This document shows positions 24,950-35,028 of a DNA stretch of 64,000 bases, piece after piece. The stretch lies in the NCBI GenBank assembly GCA_014529385.2, contig CM043960.1, forward strand, positions 24,714,896 to 24,778,895, given 5' to 3'. Source of the DNA: Adiantum capillus-veneris. Lineage: Eukaryota > Streptophyta > Polypodiopsida > Polypodiales > Pteridaceae. The translations under genes were made by a program, and so were the position numbers. Position 1 is the stretch's first letter. Every line of letters starts with the position of its first letter. The notes under the pieces are model-generated. The model did not search any database and had not been told where the DNA came from. It was given only the letters and a program-made list of their open reading frames with translations.

Positions 24950-25985
24950 CATCAATCAAATGATGCTACAATCTTTGTTTGAACTAAGATGCTTGTAACT
25001 TTAATTACTGAATTTTTTTATTCAACCTTTGTTATAATAAGCTAATGATATTGATGGTAAGTTCTTTGCGGGAGGCCATCAATCAAGTGCTGCTCCAATC
25101 TTTGTTTGAAGTATGTCGGTACGATTTTGACACCATTTTGTTTGAAGTATGTCGGTACAATTTTGAGACCATTTGTTTGAAGTATGTCGGTACAAAGTAT
25201 GAGGCCATTTGCTTAGCACAAATCAAGGGAGATGATTTCCTTGCAAAGGAAATGAAAAGTGAATGGGATGCGTGCAAATCCTGAGGTGTGTATGCACCGA
25301 GAATGCATTCTCTCCGTGCCCCAGGTGTCCACACACAAAGTGACGACGGCCTTTGATATGTTTGATGCTTTGGAGGTGGTTTGGGTTGAGCTTCCACTTC
25401 ATCTCTGTTTTGGTTAGAGTCATTGGAGGAAGGCCCATGCGGAAGTTCAACCATGCACTAAAGGTCATTTTGTTAGGGGCTTCCCCAGTCATAATGTGAA
25501 TGGCAAGAAGGCGACTTGGCCCCAAGCTTTGTTTGATCCTTCGACTCCAATGAAGGTGAGTTCAAGCAGTTCTCCTTGAAGTTGAGGTTGGATTGCAAGC
25601 AGTGAATGTAGACCAGGTGGAGGTTGGGGTGGGGGGGGGGAAGACCAGGGCAAGGTGGGTCGGAGATGGATGCGAGAAGGGGTAGAAGCAGGGCGGGCCA
25701 TGAACTTAGACCAAGGGGAGGCGGGCGGTTTTGTGAGCAAGGCAAGGTGGACAGTGAGAAGGCGTCAATGGGAAGGAGGTGCTACGTGCGAGGGGTGAGC
25801 AACTGAGAGTGCAGACGGTGCATGGGAATGGGGATTGAGAGGGTGCATGGAAATGGGAATAGACCGAGTAGCTCGGCCGAGTATAGACCTATAAAGATGT
25901 TTGTAACTCTAATTGATAAAATTTGTTATTCAAACATTGTTATAATAAGTTAACGATACTAATGGTAAGTTCTTTGCAGGAGGCC
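24950..25985. repeat. Nested direct repeats: 36-bp triplet and about 100-bp repeats
   Basis: Three structures overlap. First, a phrase (catcaatcaa...tttgtttgaa) occurs at 24950-24983 and 25076-25110. Second, three 35-36 bp units lie at 25101-25136, 25137-25172 and 25173-25207, sharing TTTGAAGTATGTCGGTAC. Third, about 100 bp at 24984-25085 recurs at 25893-25985 (ttataataagctaatgatat type, ending AAGTTCTTTGC and GGAGGCCA). Between them, 25620-25700 is G-rich. A plus-strand frame (25045-25284) runs through the triplet and reads FEVCRYDFDTI, FEVCRYNFETI, LKYVGTKYEAI; its coding status is unproven. Confidence 0.75.
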
Positions 25986-26805
25986 AAGAATGGGTAACCA
26001 TGCCATGCAATACATTAGGGTTATTGCGGGGTATTAAAAAAGGGAGATTTTTACTTAGAGATTTCCCAAAAATTATAGAGCTTTTTACTTTTTTAATAGA
26101 GCTTTTTTTGGCAAAGTCGCTTGATTCTAGCCAATTGTTTGGAGTAAGCTCCAAACCACACATGCAAGGCACTAATTGATCTTTACATCTAGAGAGAGAG
26201 AACACAAGCAATCACGATTGAGAGAAATGTAAATTGTATGATGAAGTCAAGATAAATTGATGTGAGAGAAAACTTTTCTATTAAGAATCTCAAAATAGTT
26301 CTACAAAATGATGAAAACAAAACATTCTCTAAAGGTGGACCCAAATGTCATTTGAGATGCTTTCAAAATGAATATCCTACTTTGAAAAGGAGAGTAAAGG
26401 TAAACGATTATTCTCTACCAATGAAGTGCAAATTCTACTATGAAATCTCCTGTGCATTAATTCCATTCGAAGGCTTCATTAAAGCGAGGCTGATGAAGAC
26501 CAAGCACACGAATGTAAATGAAATAGAGATGTTTGCAAGCCAAGAAAGGACTCCTAGTGTCTTCTCTCTTTCAAAAGTCAGGGCATGAGCAAGATGGCTC
26601 ACTCTTTACGTGGACATAATAGTGGGCTTCTGTAAATATATGAAATTGTACGTACTCATCTCTTTTCACACAATTTTTCTCTATTAATATTGCATATAAT
26701 TATATAGCCTTAGATGTCTTTTTCTCGGCCTCTTTTGATATACCATGTCACCAATGTTGACATGTCTTGCATTTCGAATTTTTTTTGATAAGATATTATG
26801 TTAGC
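25986..26805. other. No recognisable gene; one 108-codon frame
   Basis: A plus-strand frame at 26262-26588 starts with a true ATG (MRENFSIKNLKIVLQNDENK) and is rich in Lys, but shows no domain or flanking splice signals. The rest is AT-rich. Confidence 0.35.
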
Positions 26806-28960
26806 CTACAATACAAAACCTACCATGTGAAATTGTTTTGATTCAAACATAGTTATATTTGTGCCTTCTCCAACAAGCCAACATTGGGGTAATTGATGAA
26901 GAATTTGTACCAACTTATCTACATTCCATGTGTGATGAACATCATGGTTGAAAAACCACATCCAATTGAGATAATTGCTTTCCCTTATACTCTCTTGTTG
27001 GCCCAAAACAAGGTGCCACCTCACCTAGAGACTTGCTCTCTATGTAAGCCAACGGACAGGTTTGATTGTTGACCATACCCAACATTTTTATTTACAATGA
27101 AGATGCATTCATTTGATAGCCCACATGGTCTTATGAATGCTTTTCTTCAATACAATATGTGCATCAATCTTTCCTCCACCTTCATATGTCATATTTGGGT
27201 GTTGAGGCTCCTCTAGAGTAGTAGAAAAATTTGTTTCATCTAGAAATGAAAAATCTTCTTTATCAGCACCATGTTATGACAAAAAATTGATGTGTTTTGG
27301 TCTACCTCTTTATTTTCCTTGTCTAGATTCCATTATAAGGTCAGGCTTTGTGAGAGCTAGTTGCATTACTCCATTTCTTTTTCTTTTGAACAATTTCATT
27401 GTCACCATGAACATTTGGTTGCTTAAAAAAGAGATGCCAACCACAACAGCTTGCACAAACCCCACAAAAGTGGGTATCGGAGTGTCTCCCCTAGAGATTT
27501 TTCAAAGAAATTTTTCCATATCTGGTCCATTACCAATGTATCGTTCATTATCAAATCCATGTTACTTTGCATAAGCATTGATAACATCTGTGACACAAGC
27601 ATCAAAGAGATAAATTTCACGGGCTCCACCTTTTCCTACTAACCAGCCTACATGCACACATTTTGATATATTGATATAAGGTAAATATCTTTTTGATGGG
27701 ATATAAGAGTCTTGAAAATATTTTTAATTGCTTGAACTAAGATAAAAAGTATAACTTAACAAACACAAATTAGGAGTAAATATGCATACCTTGTATAGGC
27801 TTCCCTAGTGTGATATCTGATCTTACCACCATGTAAACCAATGCTTAATATGTCTTATGTTCTCAATTAGGACCCTACCTTTTATCCACCAATCCTTTAT
27901 TAAGGTAGCTTGTGCTTCTACATTTTCTCTCTTCCTTGAGAGTCTCCATGCCTCATACAACTACATATGATCTTGCCTAAACTGTGGCAATACGTATCTT
28001 TTGGTATATTTTTGTATACTTTTCTCCCAATGACATAGATAGTAATGCTCACGTCCTTGTAAAACATTCTCTCTATGATAAACTATCCTTAAGGCAATCC
28101 AATTTTCACCTCCCTCATCATCCATGCTTTTGAATATCCTTCTCGTTGCATTGTTGCATTAAGATTTGTTTAAAATAGGATCTGTGCATCAACATCTTCC
28201 TCCTTCATGTCACAGATTGCAATCACCATTAGACTTCTCAAACATAAAAAGACATGTAAGGTGATTAATTATACATGCTAAGTAGTCTAGAAAAAACATA
28301 AAAGTGAAATTGAACATACCAAGGATCATAGCCTTAGAGTAAGACATTGTAGCCCAACCACCAATTCTATGGGTGTGATCAAAATGCACCCAAGTATCTT
28401 TCAAGTCCCTTGATCTTGTTCTCCTCATATGATTCACAAGATCCACTCTTGAGCCTCTACCTTTGTAGACATTTTGAATAGAAAACATTTTTCTAAAATT
28501 GTTCCTTGCCTTAAAAATGGCTCCCATGGAAAAAAAGGAACATGCATTTCTTTTTTAATTTCAAAATTTCATCATAACCATCTCCAATAATGGGGTTACT
28601 ACTTTTCTTTTCACAAGCCACAATGCTCTTAAACCTATAAAAGAAATAAAGAAATAAAACTTTTTTTTAATAGCAAACTTTGATTTCCCAAGTTAAAGAC
28701 TTGCCTTTGGATCTGGACAAGAGGAATTAGTTCTTCGAGAAAGTTATTCATCTCAGATTCATTGACTGTGTCTTCATGGTCCTTTGTTAGTGAATCCATC
28801 AACAATTGTCGTGCCACCAACATTTGAATTTTATGAGGTCCAGTACAATGGTTTTGCTGCAAGCAAGTTCCAGTTAGCTTTCTTAGCCTCTGAATTGTTG
28901 CCCTCAAAGTTCCTCCTTCTACAACATGTTTATGCTCCCCTTAATGAAGCATCAATCTGG
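26806..28960 (-). pseudogene. Unrecognised multi-exon coding remnant (gene B)
   Basis: Minus-strand exon-like pieces are separated by splice-like signals. One piece (about 28960-28690) reads LRKLTGTCLQQNHCTGPHKI and ends at a GCAAGT donor. The next (28634-28320) follows a TTATAG acceptor, is in frame (FKSIVACEKKSSNPIIG), slips once in a T run near 28533, continues NHMRRTRSRDLKDTWVHF and ends at GTATGT. A third (about 28165-27827) reads REHYYLCHWEKSIQKYTKRY and DWWIKGRVLIENIRHIK, ending at GTAAGA, with one internal TAG. Further pieces (27645-27290) include GAREIYLFDACVTDVINAYA. I do not recognise the family; it could be a transposase or a host gene. Phase was checked only across the first junction. 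Confidence 0.4.
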
Positions 28961-29480
28961 TCATTGAAGTGTTGATAAGAATAATAAAATACATAGAGCA
29001 TTGAGAAGTTGCTGAGCAATGAACAACTTGCTTGTAATATAGGCATGTGATTTGATTTTTGGATGCCGGCTTTGGAATTGATAGTCATGCTCATGGATGG
29101 ATGGCTATCATCCTTGGCACTAGCAACAAACAAGTTCTTATGGTAGTGGATCATTGATACCTTGTTGATAAGCAAGACTCTAAAAGGAAATAATGATTTT
29201 CTTTGATATCAACATTGGATGCTAACTCTACTTTGGATGTTATTTTTCCACACTGAAGAACAACTGGCAACGATAAAAACTGTTTATTGGGTGGTAGTAA
29301 GCTCTGCAACAAGTAATTAGAGCTTACTAATAGCTTATCTTTTTGCACATGTAGTGAGTGTGTGATAATGCTATCTACCATTCTCCATAATAATGAAACC
29401 ACATGCACATGTACCATTCTGCTCCGAGTTATATTCTTCTATACAACTCAAAAAATAGAAAAGTAGTTGCACTTGAGTTG

Positions 29481-29751
29481 TTTCTTCATGTTTGAGGTGC
29501 TATAGTCTACTCTAGAAAAAAATGTTTAATAACATACACTCATTTTTAAGCGTTTCATATCTGCTCAAAGATTTTTAAGTTGGCCTTTTAAGGCACCATC
29601 ATGTGTATATTAGAATCGTTTTCTTCATGTTTGAGATGCTATAGTCTACTCTATAGGAAAATATTTAATAACATGCACTCATTTTTAAGTGTTTCATATC
29701 TGCCCAAAGATGTTGTCTTTTTAAGGCACCATCATGTGTATATCAGAAATG
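29481..29751. repeat. Tandem duplication, 2 units of about 135 bp
   Basis: Units starting TTTCTTCATGTTTGAG at 29481 and 29620 both end in AGGCACCATCATGTGTATAT. They differ by substitutions and a short indel. Confidence 0.9.
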
Positions 29752-30306
29752 GTTGTTAGTGCACATTTAAATATAGCCACTAGTAGTGCACAAAAAGGTA
29801 TCCTTTAATTGTAAATCTACCGTTCTTTGATATATGCTTTAATATATTTGAAGCTCATATAATTTATAATTTAGCCTACAACAAATACAAATTTACTTGG
29901 TGCAACGATCAATTATGTCTTCAAAATCTTTGAGGAAACCCATCGATTGTCCTTCCATCATAAATTTTTTTTTCTCTGCCTCCAACTCCCCACTCACCCT
30001 GAATGAACTTCCTTACTAGAAAATATTTCATTTTTTGGAAAATTAGTAGACTAACAATTTCTAAAATTAAGTAAAAATCTTAAAAATAAACTATTTACCC
30101 GTTGAATTATCCAAGTGTATGTTTATTTTTAGCTTTCTAATATCCTGTCCTATCTTGAAATCCTATTCTATCCTATTTATTCATTCTATCTACTCCCTCT
30201 CTTTGCTACTCCCTTCCTCCCTCATCTTGCTCTCTTTATCCCTCCTTCCACCCTTCCAGGCGTTGGTCTTAAAGTGGCTATTAGCAAATAGCAAGCGTTG
30301 GTCTTA
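29752..30306. other. AT- and CT-rich, no recognisable gene
   Basis: No exon or repeat could be supported. A pyrimidine-rich stretch lies at about 30150-30260. Confidence 0.5.
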
Positions 30307-31489
30307 ACACTAGTTTGGTACCAAAAAGAACACTTTAGTGTCCTTTTTTTGCCAATTTAAATAAAATGGTACATGAAATCTAAAACACATCTCAAGAAAT
30401 GCTTTTGCAAACTTATAAAATGTTATTCAAAGTAATATAAATTATAATCCCTCACTTTTGATCATAACCTCAATAGTAACTACACTCATGAAAAGAACCC
30501 ACGCAAAGCAACATTCAATGTTTCACTAAGACTCGTACTCTAGCCTAAGAAAAAAAATAAGCAAGGGGCATGAATAATCCATGGTAGCTACTTATATATG
30601 TGCTTGATATTTTTGCAATTGTCATGTGAGAAAAAATCCTTTGTGACTAGAATTAAATATAGAAAGTCGTGTGGGTCAAATATGCAACGTTCACAAATTC
30701 AATTAACGATCACAAAAAATATTTATTTCATCTAAATTTACAATGTCTTATGATGATATATACTAGATCTATGACTCCATTACATAAGGTGATAATTTTT
30801 AATGGGTGATTTATGGCATATCCAAAAAATTGTGCATGTTGTAATTATGATTTTTTATTTATCAAAGATAAGCCTTCAAATAAAGTCCATTTTTGGATTT
30901 TTCTGTTCATCTCACTTATTTGTATACAAATACCTCATATGGGCCTATGAGTTTGAACCCTTGAAAAATGCTTAGTTGATGAATATTGACCTACAAATAC
31001 ATTATATACCTTAGATTTTGTCCCATAACCTCATCATGTTAATGAAAGAGGCCTTGAAAGACCAAAATTTTACTCTTTGTCAGCATTTTCAAAATTTTGG
31101 TCTTTTGATTATAAAAAAAATCTAGTCCAAATTACTAGGTTATGAAGCTCAATTTCTTGCTATAATAAGTTTTTTACTATCCATACACCTTGAAATCTAT
31201 GAAAAATCTTATTTTGATGAGAAGTTATAATCAATTTATAAATTTTTTATTAAAACTGCACTAATTTCTATGATTTTTCATCTTAAAACTTATCATTATA
31301 ATATTAATTTGACATTAATTTTGGAAAAAATAAAATTTGGATATGTTCTTCACCTCATTGTTGACCTAAGATATGACCGTGATCTATGAATTTTTTTCTA
31401 GATTCACCAAATAATTATGACAAGTTGCTAGAAAAACAGGACACTTTAGTGTCTCAGGACATTTGAGTGTCCAATTACAGAACTAGTGT
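30307..31489. mobile_element. Candidate TA-flanked inverted-repeat element (1.18 kb, non-autonomous)
   Basis: The left end reads TA then ACACTAGTTTGGTA (from 30307). The right end, on the other strand, reads TA then ACACTAGTTCTGTA (from 31489). The first nine bases are identical and further subterminal matches follow (GGACACT...TGTCC type). The small hairpin ACACTTTAGTGT occurs near both ends (30330-30341, 31441-31452). TA on both sides would fit a Tc1/mariner-type target duplication. The inside is AT-rich with no coding region, as in a MITE-like derivative. The match is short, so the element call is tentative. Confidence 0.5.
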
Positions 31490-32122
31490 TAAAGTAGTTG
31501 TGAGCAAAAAAAGATCCTTCATCCAACTAGTTGTCTTCACAGTCCCATTGTATAACGGTCCTGGTTTTGGAGAAGAGCAGAGCGCGCACTGCTCTTTCAG
31601 TGTATTGTAGAAAATGATGACCTGCCTGCTACGTGCTTACCATGGTTGCGTTCACCTATAGGCTCACGAAGAGCGGGACCAACTATTGCAACCTCCGTTG
31701 CGTACTCTCTACACACAATTGTCCAACAACCCGCTTGTAATTGCATGCAGGAGGAACGACCTGGCCGCTCTGTCCAACATCCCTAAGTCCGTAGATCAGC
31801 CTCCGCCATTTTCTCCAGTCAGCCCCAGGTGGCACGGCTTCTTTTCCAACCTTTGTGTGTACCTGCGCAAGCCCCTTCTAGGCTTTGTTACTTGCTTGTG
31901 CAGCTCTCTCACAGTGTCGCCCTGCCCAATTAATGTTCCTTTCCATGCTCCCAAACCTGTCCGCCCACTGGCCCTAACAGATAAGCCCTCATCCTATGAC
32001 CAATGCGCATTCACCCTTGCCCAACGCCATCACTGTATCACACGGGCATGTTCAAATGGGATCAATGGTGGGGGAGGAAAACGCGGGGCGCGCCAATTGT
32101 GGACCGTCAGAATCGACAGTTT
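31490..32122 (+). other. Less AT-rich stretch with a 169-codon open frame, not recognised
   Basis: A plus-strand frame (31686-32195) starts with an ATG-like codon and reads QPPLRTLYTQLSNNPLV, then a Pro/Cys-rich middle. It runs into the CGAATTTAC repeat, so its C-terminus is repeat-derived. No domain, intron or start context supports a gene. Confidence 0.25.
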
Positions 32123-32371
32123 CCCGAATTTACTAGTTTGCTCGAATTTACAAATTTGCCCTGAATTTACTAGTCGGCCCACATTTACAATATGACATAC
32201 TCGAATCCCCTATATTTCAACGAACGCATGTAGGCGTAGTGGTTAGTGCAAATGGCTCACATTGGGGAGGTTGTGGGTTCAAGACATGGGCGCGGAGTGT
32301 CCCGAATTTACAAACCTACCCGAATTTACTTTTCTCCCCGAATTTACCAAATGGACCGAATTTACAAATGT
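32123..32371. repeat. CCGAATTTAC minisatellite split in two blocks
   Basis: Units of about 18 bp built on CCGAATTTAC occur about four times in 32123-32190 and four times in 32301-32371. The roughly 110 bp between the blocks lacks the unit and holds the SINE-like head. Confidence 0.85.
32228..32300 (+). mobile_element. tRNA-derived SINE head inside the minisatellite (candidate)
   Basis: Box A-like TAGGCGTAGTGG (32231-32242) and box B-like GGTTCAAGACA (32276-32286) are spaced as in a polymerase III promoter. It resembles the candidate at 24652 in layout but not closely in sequence. No poly(A) tail is visible, so it may be only the head. Confidence 0.5.
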
Positions 32372-32626
32372 GCATCTGACAGTCCGAAGCACCTCAACCG
32401 TAGATCCCATTTGAAGCCGCCCGCCGTGCGAGATAGTGTGGAGGCTTGCCCAAGCCAACTATCTTAATTTGCAGCATTTGACATCCTGGAGGAGCATCCC
32501 AACGACCACAATGAGCCAAGTCAAAACCATCTAGCGCTCCAAATCATATCCATAATGTGACTGCAATTACATTATTGTGACATCCAACTATTTAGAAGGT
32601 TAAGAAGAAAAACATTCTTTCAAAAA

Positions 32627-33262
32627 TCAACTATTTTTGACATGTTCACTTAAAAGCATGCACACAGGTATTACAATGGGGATTTTTTTTTTAATAACGT
32701 GAAACTTTTGTCACATATTTGCTTGCATAATTCTCTTTCAATGAGCAAAATACTCTGTAGAAGTCAACTCTTTTTCACACATTTACTTAGGAGACTGCAT
32801 GCTGCTCCTTCAAGTAGCAAAATATTTTATAAAAATTAACTTTTTTTCAAACATTTACTTGAGAGACTGCACGGTAATGTTTCAATGTGAAGATTTCAAG
32901 ATCTTTTGGTGCATGCTACTCTTTCAGTGAGTAAAATACTTTATAAAAGTCAAATTTTTTTCACACATTTACTTACAAGAGTACATGCTTGTGTTCCAAC
33001 GTGGAATTTTTTAAATAATTTCAAGTTTTTTTGCACACATTTACTAAGCAAAGTGCACGCTGCTCTTTCATCGAGCAAATATTTTAGAAAAGTCAACTTT
33101 TTTTTCACATGTTTACTGAGGAGAGTGCACATAGGTGTTTCAATGTAAATTATTTTCAATAAATTGAATTTTTCTTACACAACTACTTATGAGAGTGCAC
33201 ACTCTGATTCTTTAAAAATACTTAAAAACTTTTTTCAAACATCTACTCTAGAGAGTGCATGC
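32627..33262. repeat. About 72-bp degenerate tandem repeat, eight or more units
   Basis: The phrase (CA)CATTTACTTANGAGAGTGCA recurs at about 32780, 32853, 32966, 33038, 33109 and 33178, with further units on both sides. Spacing is 70-73 bp except one interval of 113. Each unit also contains a TTTCAATGAGCAAAAT-like and a GTCAACTTTTTT-like part. Confidence 0.9.
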
Positions 33263-33469
33263 TATTGTTTTAATGAACAAAAAAGCATGACATTTTTATT
33301 GCTTCTTATTCAATTGTGTTTTCTTTCATATCAAGGAGTCACGTTCTTGAAAAACTTTTAATAGGTCTTTAGCTAAAGCTTCAACGATTTCATCCATTGT
33401 TGATGGTCGGGGAAGATCCATGTAAAACCCTATCATCTCTGACTCTGAGGATATTGAGAACTATAGTGA

Positions 33470-34989
33470 CAAAAAAATTTAAACACTCCTTTGAAAAATG
33501 AGTCCAATGCACCGGCACACTCTGTGCCTTTGGATCTTGGTAGTCCAACTATTGTCCATAATGTAGGTACCTCCGAGGCTACAATAATGATTCCTAAGCC
33601 CTTAGACCATCCTGCAACTTTTAGCAAGGATGTGCAAGGACATATCTTAAAGGAGGTCGTTGAGGGTTTCATAGAAAAGAGATCTCAAGACCCTCCATGT
33701 ATACCGCTCTATAGATTGATGGAGAATGAGGCCATAACACCAGGTACTGAGGGCCTTGTTATAAGATTTGAGACCTCAAGATATAGTGTTTTAGGAGCAC
33801 CCTTCATTGTCTCCTTTAAAAATCATGGGCATGATGAGCAACAAATAATAAACAATAAAAAAATAGAATGGAGTCCAACTTGGAGAGAGATTAATGAGGA
33901 GTTTGAGAGGACCTTGTCTCTACAATGGGAAGATCATCTTGGCAAAAAATTCTATGTTTGGGATAGCAACCACTGCTTAAAAACTTGGATGAGCACGATC
34001 AGCTCACGTAAGTCTTTCCTTTGTAAAGCTCATTGAAGTTCTTAATTATGGTAATTCTATCTAATGCTGCTCTTTATTGTTTAAAGTACTCAATGATAAA
34101 ATGGAGACATTGCTTTGTCAAGTGTCAATTTGTAAATGTACATGTAGAAGCAGAGGGAGAGATCTTGCTTGCTCTAAGAACTCAAAATGAGTGAGTGATT
34201 ATTGTCTTTTTATAGTGGTAGAGCTTGTTTCTCTTATGTTTTAATTATTTGGGTTTGTATGCTTGTGAAGAATTGGTTGCACAACCATTTGCACCAACTT
34301 TGGTCAAGAGCTTTATCTGCTTGCTATAGCTAGCAAAGAATCTCTTTTAAAAGACTTTCTAAGGGATTGGTTGCATTGGATAGAGGTAGAATTGGTTTGT
34401 GAGAGAAAGACATCTAAGGGTACATGGTATAATTCACCGGCCATTCATTTAGCAATGCTTGTTTGGAAGGTTAGTATAATATTAAGTTGTCTTGGTTCTC
34501 ACTTGTTTACTCTTCTTTGTTGTGTCTTGAATATCAATTTTATATTCTCTTTCTATTACGATGTTACCTTACTTGTAGGAAGAGTTTGATGCTTTTATAT
34601 TGAAAGAGATTGTGGACATAAATGACGCTTCTTTGTCTGCACAAGAAAAGGGAGCACTTGCTAAAAGTAGAAGTGAAAAGATTTTAGAGAGAGGGCGTAC
34701 AAAGTAAGTATATTTTCTTAAATTCCTCACCTACATGCACCATATGGAGATGATTAGATTGATATCTTGCAAACTATATTAAGAACTTTAATTTTTGTCT
34801 TTATAAAGAACCAACACTCTACACATGCTTCCTCAGGCACTAAACACACACTCACACATTTAGAGGCATTCAAGTGGCTACATGCACATGACCACATTGA
34901 TACCTTAATAAGTGCATAAATCATAACACATGAGGAGTTTTGATTGAACTTTGAAATGATTCTATTCACCACGCACCATAGATATACCA

Positions 34990-35028
<39 letters not shown>

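Noticed and set aside
32228-32300. Intact tRNA gene
   Set aside because: Box A and box B are present but no cloverleaf or acceptor stem pairs, so a SINE-like head is more likely.
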